From positions 1 to 58,916 of the IMG/VR virus record IMGVR_UViG_3300031227_000045: a stretch of 58,916 nucleotides of DNA. One strand, written 5' to 3'. The notes below the pieces were generated by a model. The model did no database searches. It was not told where the DNA came from and saw only the letters and a list, made by a program, of their open reading frames with translations. This DNA comes from a virus. The position numbers were made by a program, and so were the translations under genes. Positions 18,901 through 27,376 of this stretch are shown in pieces. Within the stretch, counting starts at the first letter, position 1. The number at the start of each line of letters is the position of its first letter.

Positions 18901-21900
18901 TAGCATTGGTGCGGCAAATGTAGCGACACCACCTATTCTATCAGTAAACTTATTCAGCGCAACGCTAGTACCTGATTTACCTGACAAAAATCTATTTTTT
19001 AGAGCATGTAATTTACTACCCCTACTTGTTTTTTTAGTATATTCTTTTTCTGCCTGTATCGCTGCTTGTCTACCCTTATTTAATGCATCTGTTAAGGCAC
19101 CTTCTTTTTGTACTTTATTAGTAGTATCTTTTAACTTTCGTACAAAAGCGTGCATTCCTGCCTGATAAGCCTTATCGCTTATATTCATCTTACCTAATAC
19201 ATCTCTACCAACGGCTACAGATTTATGTCCCTGAAATGGAAGAGCGGCAGCTTGTTGTTGAGTTTTAGCTCTTAACTCTTGTGGTCCTATTCTGCCTTGT
19301 GTAGGCATCATTATTGCATTTCTAGGAGCGGGTGCAGGGGGTGGCATCTGATGAGGTGGACTAGTACTTGGTACTACACCACGAGAACCAGGTGGCATAA
19401 TAGGAGGCGGACTAGTACTTGATACCCTACCCCCGGGTGGTAAATGAGTACTTGGATGTGGTGGTCTAGTTGAAGCTACCCTTCTAACTGGAGGTGGTGA
19501 AGGTGCCGCTCCTTTATTAGCAGCTTGTCTTCTGTTAAAGTCATCTGTCCATTGTTGTTGACCATAATTTACTGGAACATGATGAATATCGCTAACCGAA
19601 ACAGAACGCGGACGCTCCGCTTTTTGATATCTCTCTACACCCTTTTCTACATCTTTACTCCCCCATCTTTTTGCAAGTTCTTTCTGTCTATTCGCTCTTT
19701 TTGCGTTAGCTAATCGTGCTTGTCTTTGAGCTTCTTTATTAGTAATAGGTTGTGCTCTTTTTGCCTTTTCAGCTTTAATCTTTTCAAGTGCAGCATATAT
19801 AGCATTAGGAGGAAGATTTTGTACAATATTATCTATTCTCTCTCTTCGACCACCATCTGTATATCCCACAAGCCCACCATCATGAAACTTATGAACATTA
19901 TTCAAATCATCCATAAATGATTTACCCAATTTGCCCGCTGGGCCACTACCCATAACATATTCACCCTTAGTCAATAAGGCATTGACACTACCACCAGTAC
20001 TTGCTCTAATAAACTTTGGAGGTTTACCTAGACGTTTTAGTCGAGCATTTGTGACATCTTCGCTTTTAATTCTAATTGCTTTAGCTCTAGCGGATTCCGC
20101 CTTGGGTATATTGCCACCCATTGTTCCACGTTTTTCATTATGAGACTTTTCAAAGTTAAGTTGGTTTTCTATCTTTTTTTGAAATTCACCAGGCTTAGCA
20201 GAGTTCATAGAATATTTAGCATCAATATATTTAATAGACTTAAGCTTATTAAAATATGTGCCAAGTTTACCCTGTGAGGAAAAGAAATTACCGGTAAAGT
20301 CAAAATTACCAGGATTTTCGTCATTAGCCCCAGAGTCAAAAATACCTTGTTGTCCTACAGTTCTTAACATACCTTCAAATAGATGACCCCCTAAAGAATC
20401 AATATCTAATGATTTAATAAGTCCTACATCAGTACCAATTTTAGTAGATAATTCAGTACCGGCAAAAGATTTAGCTGCATCTTTAACACTTGCTACTACA
20501 CCCTTTGAAAAAATTCCATGGGTTGATTCAGCAATACTCTTAGGAATACCAGCTCGTACTAAACGATAGGTTTTATTTTCACCATTTAAATAAGAAACGT
20601 TCTGAGCGCGAGCGGTAACCGTATTATCTGTTGGAGATGGCGGCTTTAACAACGCACCACCAACCATCCTTTCCTTCATAAGCGGTCTATCTATTTTTGG
20701 TCCTATAGCCGCACGTCTCTTAGCACCAGCCTTTACGGGTATATTAGGTTTTGTCTCACCACCTACACCATAACGATTCAATGCCTCTAAATAAGGACGA
20801 CCAACAGCACTAACTGCCTTTTGTTGAATAACATATTCACCCTTACCAAGCTTAGCAGGAACATCATCTCTCATACCGCTACCACTAGATACATAACCAC
20901 CACCCTTAAATCCCTTGGGACTACCAGGAACTTCCGTACCCTTTAAACCAGAAGGAAAACCCCTTCTACTTAAGAACATCTTTGAGATACCAATACCTTT
21001 AACTAAAGCAAACGCAGTAATTAGAGGTAGCAATCCCTTAAAAGCCTCAGCAAACTGTACCAACTGACGAGTGGCCTGAATGATGCCGCTAATTAATACA
21101 CTGAAAGTTTGAGTATTAGAAATTTCACGAACAAGAGCTATAAACTCTTCCTTGACTCTCTTTAACTGAATCTCCCAAGCTTCTTGTGCTGTTAAACTAT
21201 CTCTAGTTAAAGAATTATAACCCTGTTGGGCAACTGCTAAAGCCTTCATACGAGTTTCAGTTTGTTGAATCAAAGGAATAACCTTAGAAATTTGACGGAA
21301 ACCACCAAGCTGTTCAGCGATTTTAGAGAATCTTGACTCTCTAGGGTCTAGACTCTTTAATTCATTACCTAGAATATTGATAGCGTCATAAGCTCCTACA
21401 AATTTGCCTTCTACATCAGTTAAGGTAATACCCATCTTCTCTAGGTTTCTGATAGTAGAACCACGCTGAATACGTGTAAAAACAGTACGTAAACCTGTAG
21501 CAATAGATTCAGCACTTTCACGAGTAGTAGCTCTTACTGACGTAAATGTAGCAATAAACTGTTCGAGAGATTTTTGTCCTTTATCTGATTCTTTAGTAGC
21601 GGCAGCGAATACACCACCAGCACGTCGAATAGCAGCAATAATATCATCGGATTCAACAGCAAATTTACCAGCAACAGCATTAATAGAACTTAAAGATTTT
21701 TCCAAGCCCTCAGTTCCAATTTTAAATTGACGCATAAGAGCGACAGCACCTTCTGCTGTTTTTTCTATACTTGAAAATGTTGGTGCTAAATCAGATTTAG
21801 CTAGAGCCTCTAGGGCTACTTTAGTTTCTGATGCAGACAGACCTGTCTGAGATAGAATGCGAGATACGCCAATCAATTGTGAAGATGAAACACCAAGAGA

Positions 21901-22467
21901 TGTAGATAGGTGCGTAATTTCTTTTCGTAGGCCACTTAAAGCCCCAATGGATGTTCCAGTAACCTGAGATACTCTAACAAGTTCTCGTTGGAATTTAATA
22001 GCCTCTCCAACAGCACCGGAAATACTACGCAGTAAACCAAACACAACAGTAGTAGCAATAGTGAATCCAGCGAATCTACGAATAGCCAAACCAGATACAC
22101 GACCGAATTCTTCAATTTCATTTTTAGCTACTTTGGCAGCCTTACCGGTAGCTTTCAAACCACTAGCTGCTTTCTTAGCAGTAGTAGCTGTTTTAGCTAA
22201 TGGTGTAGTAGCGGTATGTACAGAAGCACCAAGTGCTTTTAGAGCCGCAGAAACTTTTGTTACTGAACTAGCAGTAGTCGCCAAAGTGGTATTAAATGAT
22301 GTAAAGGTTGTATCTAACTTTTTGATACTAGCACTGGCATTAGTATCGACCTTAATGGAAACAACACCTTTAACACCATTAATTTTACTTCTTAAGAGAC
22401 TAATTTGGCTATCAACATTGCCTAGTTTAGCATTGATTTGTGCTGTAAGATTAAAATTTGCTGCCAT
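15931..22467 (-). CDS. Tail tape measure protein with embedded nuclease-like domain
   Basis: A 2178-residue protein that sets tail length. Residues about 120-480 form the TP901-type tape-measure core, with a hydrophobic segment at 131-150 (FAGFTIATTVVFGLLRSIS) and the motif EQLGGFRQISKVIPLIQQ. Two glycine-rich 'KGEYV' elements follow (about 520-560 and 825-850). Between them, residues about 610-780 hold LFEGM (Glu698), FDF (Asp723) and YIDAKYS (Asp749, Lys751), in the order of a PD-(D/E)XK nuclease core. A Pro-rich stretch comes near residues 1000-1070, then long coiled or helical regions. Translation starts at ATG 22467, preceded by a terminator hairpin. Confidence 0.9.
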   Translation of the reverse strand: MAANFNLTAQINAKLGNVDSQISLLRSKINGVKGVVSIKVDTNASASIKKLDTTFTSFNTTLATTASSVTKVSAALKALGASVHTATTPLAKTATTAKKAASGLKATGKAAKVAKNEIEEFGRVSGLAIRRFAGFTIATTVVFGLLRSISGAVGEAIKFQRELVRVSQVTGTSIGALSGLRKEITHLSTSLGVSSSQLIGVSRILSQTGLSASETKVALEALAKSDLAPTFSSIEKTAEGAVALMRQFKIGTEGLEKSLSSINAVAGKFAVESDDIIAAIRRAGGVFAAATKESDKGQKSLEQFIATFTSVRATTRESAESIATGLRTVFTRIQRGSTIRNLEKMGITLTDVEGKFVGAYDAINILGNELKSLDPRESRFSKIAEQLGGFRQISKVIPLIQQTETRMKALAVAQQGYNSLTRDSLTAQEAWEIQLKRVKEEFIALVREISNTQTFSVLISGIIQATRQLVQFAEAFKGLLPLITAFALVKGIGISKMFLSRRGFPSGLKGTEVPGSPKGFKGGGYVSSGSGMRDDVPAKLGKGEYVIQQKAVSAVGRPYLEALNRYGVGGETKPNIPVKAGAKRRAAIGPKIDRPLMKERMVGGALLKPPSPTDNTVTARAQNVSYLNGENKTYRLVRAGIPKSIAESTHGIFSKGVVASVKDAAKSFAGTELSTKIGTDVGLIKSLDIDSLGGHLFEGMLRTVGQQGIFDSGANDENPGNFDFTGNFFSSQGKLGTYFNKLKSIKYIDAKYSMNSAKPGEFQKKIENQLNFEKSHNEKRGTMGGNIPKAESARAKAIRIKSEDVTNARLKRLGKPPKFIRASTGGSVNALLTKGEYVMGSGPAGKLGKSFMDDLNNVHKFHDGGLVGYTDGGRRERIDNIVQNLPPNAIYAALEKIKAEKAKRAQPITNKEAQRQARLANAKRANRQKELAKRWGSKDVEKGVERYQKAERPRSVSVSDIHHVPVNYGQQQWTDDFNRRQAANKGAAPSPPPVRRVASTRPPHPSTHLPPGGRVSSTSPPPIMPPGSRGVVPSTSPPHQMPPPAPAPRNAIMMPTQGRIGPQELRAKTQQQAAALPFQGHKSVAVGRDVLGKMNISDKAYQAGMHAFVRKLKDTTNKVQKEGALTDALNKGRQAAIQAEKEYTKKTSRGSKLHALKNRFLSGKSGTSVALNKFTDRIGGVATFAAPMLASQFDPKGESSITQAFGGGIGTGGMASMLGLGPMGAVAGGIMGAATGIKGARTARATSKAEMILARTTKALNAAFEKLLATGSIEELQTSFGGLGKVIQTQEKAVSEASQTSYGSMFGKKIGEGTEDIDRFTYGQAVVTTALSPETLPDKMGLTYIGDMFRGAKKIVTKFGGTGLDFNTMGKNAAADLQTNVRNRKDAGNALRLENLKQNLAGSTGAVEKALSLRGETTLGEEGLKKDKALAALGLKTANIAKAVKDFGTWEITDELGKLTKLGRFLRGEGEKNMGKILEETALRKKLDTAMQANIKVLDALVTRFETMSAIMDRAAAAGGGATEDIRLMNAQRSGGVGVRNFAAGQQNVFANPRAFTPGQYDDASQRLITRMGGPGGSTSQAVEIAQGGKRLQDGLEKIIGEVLAKIEAGGPPLAGENPEGLVIEAITNNFSGSVPKEILDIVITNIKKQVNSNKGNVDFKDIFNQGNLSKVVAPAKQAAQDMLAKNVDVEMGMREKFITDYAVEATRELKQRAKMAAIQSDGITKQNQLSKSFGIVLSSTQQLEPFVARMRGLTKSGGIAGGTTNQQEIERKMQSLEGRKTNLTAAGKYFAEQGKWKEEAIMIRELAGVNFQLQANRMALDTLSKDTVRLSTIQSEIAQINKRRDEGNKSMLDLMSGGFKDRAKFQQKINLIGKFIQTGGKGMSEKQQAQAVKGMEEIRPMASTVHPGRENEINNVIGSFKAMATTAGYASRLGIPRNNMSTAAQAGAQRNFQLLGSGPAGVEEYLRDRPLPEHVKARIRENPAEQARKERLNAQGWGGTEAGRIGMDLGVDAARIKQDEARNLVRSQTQLAEALFKLDRLPNVLEKVEQRLAEQNAVMMGSNIPVSRPSQQNILPQNPIAPPGLQQAPPPLTPQAQFEKDFLDAARGGPESGQGASIQTPDKIEMVCRHTFDVNVNGLGGLEGGLKAQMEEVVNNQIKGWIDPLTTELRVNPTYNA

Positions 22468-22480
22468 ATTATATACCTAG

Positions 22481-22525
22481 AAAAAAAGGTTATACCGGTA
22501 GAACGCTAATTCTTCCGGTATAACC
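22481..22525 (-). terminator. Terminator between chaperone-position gene and tape measure
   Basis: On the minus strand a near-perfect stem AGGTTATACCGG / CCGGTATAACCT is followed by seven T. It lies 13 bases past the stop of the 290-residue gene and just before the tape-measure start, so it should reduce tape-measure transcription relative to upstream tail genes. Confidence 0.85.
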
Positions 22526-22537
22526 TATGTCCACGAT

Positions 22538-23410
22538 TTATTCAGATTGAGATGCTTCTTCAGAAACATCACTTGGTGCAGGAGAAATGTCAACAACAAC
22601 AGGATTACCGTCTTCATCTAAGAATGGTAAAGATTCATCAACTACTAATCTACCATCATCATTTAGGATATTACCATCTTCATCAATACGACAATTATCT
22701 TCATTAACTAAATTACCCTCTTCGTTAATTAGTTTTCCGTCTATATCAACGTATCTACCATCTTTGCGAATCAAACGGAGATTTTTATCCACAAACTTAA
22801 AGGTTTTCAAAAAGGCATTTTCAGGCAACTTTTCTTCAAAATTGTCTTCCACTCCCCATTTAATAGTCGCATACTTCATAGATGCGGCCATGGCAATTGC
22901 GGGAATGTCAGGATTTAAGTATTCACCTATATCCTTCCAGACCCTTTCTCCAGTATCATTATACACCGTACACCCTGCAATCAAATAATTATACCTTGCT
23001 TCTTCTGCCTGAGATTCAGCAGTCATATTTTCCAACTGGGTTTCAATGGTGAGCAATTCTCTTAATTCATACCGCCACTTTCTCATTTCAATAGCTAGGG
23101 AACGAGCTTCAGCTAAAGAAAAGCCTCCTTTTGCCAGTTTAACTTCGGCACCATGTAAATTGGCGCGTAATTCTGTAACCTTAGCTTCTTTATTGTCGTC
23201 CCATAACCCTTCGTCTTTAACAAAATCTGCCAACTTGAGATGCAGAATAGCACCACTTTTGCGCGCTGTATTCCAAGTACGGTTATAGATAGCCTTTGCT
23301 TCTTCCAACTGTTCCACTGAAGGGTTTACAATCTTACACACTATCTGATGTTCTACCTTCTCACTATCGGTATATGTAGTTTCAAATGTGCGCTTTAATT
23401 CCTTAGTCAT
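22538..23410 (-). CDS. Tail assembly protein with Asp-Gly repeats
   Basis: A 290-residue protein in the place of the tail assembly chaperone, right before the tape measure. The first two thirds are helical and charged (EEAKAIYNRTWNTARKSGA; ARSLAIEMRKWRYELREL). Residues about 230-275 are a run of 7-8 residue units built on D-G or E-G (KDGRYVD, IDGKLIN, EEGNLVN, EDGNILN, DDGRLVV), and the tail is acidic. A strong AAAGGAGAG ribosome site precedes ATG 23410. Function is from position; the repeat run is unusual for a chaperone. Confidence 0.6.
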   Translation of the reverse strand: MTKELKRTFETTYTDSEKVEHQIVCKIVNPSVEQLEEAKAIYNRTWNTARKSGAILHLKLADFVKDEGLWDDNKEAKVTELRANLHGAEVKLAKGGFSLAEARSLAIEMRKWRYELRELLTIETQLENMTAESQAEEARYNYLIAGCTVYNDTGERVWKDIGEYLNPDIPAIAMAASMKYATIKWGVEDNFEEKLPENAFLKTFKFVDKNLRLIRKDGRYVDIDGKLINEEGNLVNEDNCRIDEDGNILNDDGRLVVDESLPFLDEDGNPVVVDISPAPSDVSEEASQSE

Positions 23411-23412
23411 AA

Positions 23413-23778
23413 TTACTCTCCTTTTTGCTTAATAATAAAATCAGTTTTGTATTTATTAAATGTAATAGTGTAGTTAGCAACTTCCTCTAATGCAGACCTC
23501 TTCTGTACATTTCCTTTGTCTAATATGGTTGTTCGTAATTCCAACCACAAGGCATACATTTGTTTTTCATCATCTGTTTTATCTTCTAGGGGCTTGTCGT
23601 GTCCCCACAAAAATCCAAACACATCTTCACATGCGGAAATGGCTCCTATCATGGAAGTTTGCATTTTTTTGCCTATAGTATTCATAAGGCGTTTGCGCGA
23701 ATATAAAATAGCGCGCTCTGCATTCAAACGTTTCGCCTCATCATGTATACGTTGTAATGATACGTGATTATCCGACAT
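23413..23778 (-). CDS. Small tail-module protein
   Basis: A 121-residue helical protein with the segment MIGAISACEDVFGFLWGHDKP followed by a charged helix and VANYTITFNKYKTDF. From memory this pattern recurs in tail modules of large phages, but I know no function. It starts two bases before the next gene's ribosome site region ends, overlaps the upstream stop by one base, and is probably made with the assembly protein after it. Confidence 0.6.
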   Translation of the reverse strand: MSDNHVSLQRIHDEAKRLNAERAILYSRKRLMNTIGKKMQTSMIGAISACEDVFGFLWGHDKPLEDKTDDEKQMYALWLELRTTILDKGNVQKRSALEEVANYTITFNKYKTDFIIKQKGE

Positions 23779-24821
23779 TATTGTTTTCCTTTCTGCTTAA
23801 TAGCTTCACTAGCTTGACGCTGTGCTTGCATTGAAATATCTCGTTTAGTATCTGGCATATCCATTTCACTAATCTCACCTTGTCTCTGAATATGCTCGGT
23901 GCGCAATCTGTGTTTAGCTCTTGCCTCTAATGTATTTTGTGCAAAAATTTTATTAGCATCTTCTTGGGTTTTTGCTGGAATACCTATTTCTCCAGCTCCC
24001 CTCTTACCAATTGTAGACATAGTTTTTTCTTTTTGCTGTTGTTCAGATTCTTTTCTTTGTGATATTATCCATCCATCTAAGATGTCGTCATCATTAATAA
24101 TGTCATCTGTAGGACATTCAGGATTTTTATGAATATTATCATAAAACTTACTGTATGATATGATATGGTCTAATAATTCACCACCAACATGGGGTGTAAT
24201 TGTATTTTTGTATGCTGTCCAATATGACACCCAAGGAGTAGTACGAGCTAGTTCTCTATATTGTTTTTCAGTAACCGTCTGAAGCATATAGGAATGTGCA
24301 ATATGTTCTAATAAATAGCTGTCGCAATCTTTCGGATTCTGCCATAACAAATCGTGATTACTATCACATATAGTACGAACATATATAAAATAGTTACGCA
24401 TGTGTTCGGCCAACCCCTCTAATGTATAAGTATCAAGTTGATAACGACGCGCATACATTTCATTTTGTTTCTTCTTCGTCATCTCTAATTGTTTGCGCAA
24501 TTTTTGATGTTTTTTGTTATCGCCAAAAATAGTATTATACAACTGTAATTTTAAATTATCAATAGATTCATTTATAGTATCGAAGTTTTTATCACCACCT
24601 AATGTCCATAAACCATTGCTAACCAATAACAATAAAGCTCTATGTTTAGTTAGACAGTCATCATATTTATGTTTATCTATAATGGTATTATAAAATTCGT
24701 ATGATTGATATAATACAGACTGGCTTGGTTCTTGAACAAGATATTGTGTGCCGTCTACAGTACAAATCGTATAATGAGACAAAATACGATGTACTATATT
24801 AGCTCTCTGATGTGTTTCCAT
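23778..24821 (-). CDS. Tail-module protein, helical
   Basis: A 347-residue, strongly helical protein. Its distinctive part is CPTDDIINDDDILDGWIIS near residues 240-260, followed by a Lys/Gln-rich helical tail. From memory, the acidic D-D-x-x-D-G-W block recurs in the tail modules of other large phages. The start overlaps the upstream 64-residue gene by 23 bases. A role in tail assembly is inferred from order only. Confidence 0.55.
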   Translation of the reverse strand: METHQRANIVHRILSHYTICTVDGTQYLVQEPSQSVLYQSYEFYNTIIDKHKYDDCLTKHRALLLLVSNGLWTLGGDKNFDTINESIDNLKLQLYNTIFGDNKKHQKLRKQLEMTKKKQNEMYARRYQLDTYTLEGLAEHMRNYFIYVRTICDSNHDLLWQNPKDCDSYLLEHIAHSYMLQTVTEKQYRELARTTPWVSYWTAYKNTITPHVGGELLDHIISYSKFYDNIHKNPECPTDDIINDDDILDGWIISQRKESEQQQKEKTMSTIGKRGAGEIGIPAKTQEDANKIFAQNTLEARAKHRLRTEHIQRQGEISEMDMPDTKRDISMQAQRQASEAIKQKGKQ

Positions 24822-24993
24822 CGGCTTTATTATCTTTAGAAAAATCCAAAATTTTGCCTTCTAACTCCTTGATTTTTTCGTCCTTGGTAACAATAAGTTG
24901 CTGTAAATGATTAAGCATTTGTGTACCGTTATAACCTTCTACATATAATTGTCCTATAACTTCATACAATTGTTTAGCGCGTTGTGGTTCCAT
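24799..24993 (-). CDS. Small coiled-coil protein
   Basis: A 64-residue protein with a helical N-terminus (QRAKQLYEVIGQLYVEGYNG) and a charged coil (VTKDEKIKELEGKILDF). AGGAG lies 6 bases upstream of ATG 24993. It is the first gene after a triple-hairpin intergenic region and overlaps the next gene by 23 bases. Possibly a small tail assembly factor. Confidence 0.65.
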   Translation of the reverse strand: MEPQRAKQLYEVIGQLYVEGYNGTQMLNHLQQLIVTKDEKIKELEGKILDFSKDNKADGNTSES

Positions 24994-25011
24994 GTTTTTC
25001 TCCTAAGTAAT

Positions 25012-25110
25012 AAAAAAAGGTCAGAAGTTATACTCGACTGCCTGCCAAGGAAGCCTATCGCATTTCTTCTGACCCAGAGATTAATTTAACAGAGATGTAC
25101 ATAATCTCTG
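25012..25110 (-). ncRNA. Two stacked hairpins, possible small RNA or second terminator
   Basis: On the minus strand, a 9-bp stem CAGAGATTA / TAATCTCTG (25075-25110) is followed by a 9-bp stem GGTCAGAAG / CTTCTGACC with a 38-base loop (25019-25074) and then seven T (25012-25018). Together with the terminator at 25136-25162 it makes three hairpins in 150 bases. It may be a backup terminator or a small structured RNA released after the tail tube gene. Confidence 0.4.
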
Positions 25111-25135
25111 AGTCCTAAAAACTCGTCCTAAATTG

Positions 25136-25162
25136 AAAAAGGGGCACAGTTACCTGTACCCC
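25136..25162 (-). terminator. Terminator after tail tube gene
   Basis: On the minus strand GGGGTACAG TTAC-type loop CTGTGCCCC is followed by TTTTT (25136-25140). It lies 10 bases after the tail tube stop and fits a need for more tail tube than downstream products. Confidence 0.85.
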
Positions 25163-25171
25163 TTAATCGAA

Positions 25172-26329
25172 TTATCCGCCTAAGTAAGTTGCTCTATCGG
25201 TCCACCATGCACTACCGGATGCATTGGGGTCACCGCTATGAACTACAGTAAAGTCATTAAACGTAGTAAATGAGTATGTTACTGCCACATTACCACCACC
25301 AGCATCACCACCAGAGTAATTTACAGATGCCAACTTGTTCTTAGTACCCAAGTAAATTCGAGTACCTTCGCAAGTTGCAATACGAATAGTGCGGTCAACC
25401 AGATTGCTCTTTTCAGCGCAAACTCCTGTACCGGTTCCGTAAATACCTGCTTCGGTTGCTGAGACCATATCACCAGAGATAGAAGTAACTTCAATCTCAG
25501 TAGTAACTTCCACTGGGAATGTTACAACACGGTGATAAGGACCACGACGACCCAACTCATTAATTTGTTCACGACCAAAATCTACAGATATAGTAATGCT
25601 ACTCATGTGAGCACCATATACATCTGTAGCTGCATCTAGTTCATTAGTTCCAGAAGAGCTAATACCATATACATCTGGTGGGAACAAACAAAAATCGACT
25701 GTACCATTAGTACCGTCAAAAGTTAAGTCTTGTCGTCTATTGACACCGCCTGTACCTATTGGGGAATCGTTATTGCCGTCAAGTTGACCAGCCATATCAA
25801 TGTTGTCCCAATCTAAGGTATCATCAGTGTTAGTCAGATGGACGTTGCCAGCTTTCCATAATTTATGATTACCAACCAAAGTACACTCTTCAGTAAAGTT
25901 ATCATCTAGTGGAAAGGAATAGGTTACTGAACCAATATACATACCAGAACATGCTAGTACTGAATTAGGAACAGTGGTTGATGCAGCACTGGTTTCGGTA
26001 TCCGGCCAAATACCTAAACCAAATTTACATTTAGCGTTTGAACGTCCAGCTAGTGTTGGCAATACAGCATCTACTGTAGACAAATGAAACATTAAAGGAC
26101 TACCATCAAGTAGCTTACTTAAAGATACTTCAACATCTGGTAATTCTTCAATATTTTCATAAATTGCTTGCTGCCCAAGCTGGAAAGCTTGAGTCAAGTT
26201 ATAATTGGTGCTTACAGAAGCATTTTGAAGTCCCTTAACCACTGCATTCGCAGTATCAAAGTCCCAATCGCCGCCGTCGCCTTCAATCATAGCTTGTTGA
26301 ACAGCATAATAAATGCGTTTATTAGCCAT
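25172..26329 (-). CDS. Major tail tube protein
   Basis: A 385-residue protein in the place of the tail tube gene, between neck proteins and tail assembly genes. It has the tube-like opening (EELPDVEVSLSKLLDGSPLM near residue 60), beta-rich body with GRRGPYHRVVTFPVEVT near 255-275, and Gly/Ser-rich loops. A candidate promoter lies about 50 bases upstream and a strong terminator directly downstream, as expected for an abundant virion protein. AAAGGAG sits 13 bases before the start. Confidence 0.75.
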   Translation of the reverse strand: MANKRIYYAVQQAMIEGDGGDWDFDTANAVVKGLQNASVSTNYNLTQAFQLGQQAIYENIEELPDVEVSLSKLLDGSPLMFHLSTVDAVLPTLAGRSNAKCKFGLGIWPDTETSAASTTVPNSVLACSGMYIGSVTYSFPLDDNFTEECTLVGNHKLWKAGNVHLTNTDDTLDWDNIDMAGQLDGNNDSPIGTGGVNRRQDLTFDGTNGTVDFCLFPPDVYGISSSGTNELDAATDVYGAHMSSITISVDFGREQINELGRRGPYHRVVTFPVEVTTEIEVTSISGDMVSATEAGIYGTGTGVCAEKSNLVDRTIRIATCEGTRIYLGTKNKLASVNYSGGDAGGGNVAVTYSFTTFNDFTVVHSGDPNASGSAWWTDRATYLGG

Positions 26330-26374
26330 TGTAAAAAAGTCTCCTTTAAAGGATTAAAATCTTTGCTGATGTAC

Positions 26375-26387
26375 ATCATTATACACC
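26375..26387 (-). promoter_or_regulatory. Candidate late promoter motif GGTGTATAATGAT
   Basis: The minus strand reads GGTGTATAATGAT 46 bases before the tail tube start, in the gap after the upstream stop. It shares GTGTAT with four other minus-strand gene-upstream sites. It has a TATAAT-like core but no -35 box. Experimental start mapping is lacking. Confidence 0.4.
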
Positions 26388-26393
26388 GTTAGC

Positions 26394-27368
26394 CTATGAA
26401 CCGCCTAAAACTATCTCCATCGTCATGCGTACAACACCTTCGAAAAGCTTAGGGTATAATGTATCTATTTCTGAAACGACTGCATTTCGCATATAACACT
26501 GATTCCATTGATATCCACCATTTGTAATAGTGTCCACTAGGTCAGTATACATTTTTGTACCAACTAATGCCCCATCCATATCTAGCGGCCATCCACTACC
26601 AGCATTAACCAAGTTGGTATCAAACAACCAAATAGCCCTATCAGATTGTTGTCGTATAATATCTACAATATTATTGCGCGAATATCTACTATCTGATACC
26701 ACATGAAATAACACATCCTGTTGGATAACCAAAGAGCCACTACCCATTTCAAATGCCCTAGACGTACCTCTTGAAACACCCTCAATAATAACAACTGGTA
26801 GCTGTACCCTATGTTGTCCACCTATAGACCATTCTCCACTATCAGTTTCAGAGATTTGAACATCATCACTTCTATATGACCTAAACTGTAATTCTCTAAA
26901 CCATGGCACATCATCTGCTACATAAACTTGTACATTTCTATATGCATGAGTAGTCTTAACTGTTGAGGTAGTTGCAATAGCAGTATCAAATACAATGCGC
27001 CCCAATGGATAATTGATTGAATATGACTCAGCAGTAGCTACACCACCAACTGTTGGAGTTCCAACACCGGACGGATTTTGAGTAGCACTATCTACATCAG
27101 AATAATTAACACCTGTTTCCCATACCCAGTCTTTGCGCATACCCTGCCAAACCTGTCCATCAGTGTATGATGGGTCTTCAACCATTCTAAGTTGACTAGT
27201 ATCTCCATCCCATATATCTGCCTGTGTATTAGAGATGTCTACCCAGCCGCCTATTTTTAGCATAGACCAATCAAGATATGACTTAAGATTAACCTCAAGC
27301 ATATTGATTAACTGGTCATTACCAAAGTGTGTTACACCTTTGAAATCAGTAGCAGTTGTAGTAGACAT
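26394..27368 (-). CDS. Neck/tail completion-type structural protein
   Basis: A 324-residue beta-rich protein. The central segment HRVQLPVVIIEGVSRGTSRA, then a Val-Ile-Gln-Gln-Asp-Val-Leu-Phe-His strand and RAIWLFD near residue 245 are, from memory, recurrent in connector genes of large phages. It lies between head-tail genes and the tube, so it probably caps or joins the tail. AAGGA precedes ATG 27368. Confidence 0.6.
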   Translation of the reverse strand: MSTTTATDFKGVTHFGNDQLINMLEVNLKSYLDWSMLKIGGWVDISNTQADIWDGDTSQLRMVEDPSYTDGQVWQGMRKDWVWETGVNYSDVDSATQNPSGVGTPTVGGVATAESYSINYPLGRIVFDTAIATTSTVKTTHAYRNVQVYVADDVPWFRELQFRSYRSDDVQISETDSGEWSIGGQHRVQLPVVIIEGVSRGTSRAFEMGSGSLVIQQDVLFHVVSDSRYSRNNIVDIIRQQSDRAIWLFDTNLVNAGSGWPLDMDGALVGTKMYTDLVDTITNGGYQWNQCYMRNAVVSEIDTLYPKLFEGVVRMTMEIVLGGS

Positions 27369-27376
27369 ATGAATCC

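Noticed and set aside
22473-22536. Inverted repeat as an insertion-sequence end
   Set aside because: Stem, loop and seven T on the minus strand fit a terminator; no transposase is near.
22538-24821. Programmed frameshift of a tail assembly chaperone
   Set aside because: No slippery heptamer at an overlap was found; the genes each have their own ribosome site or stop-start overlap.
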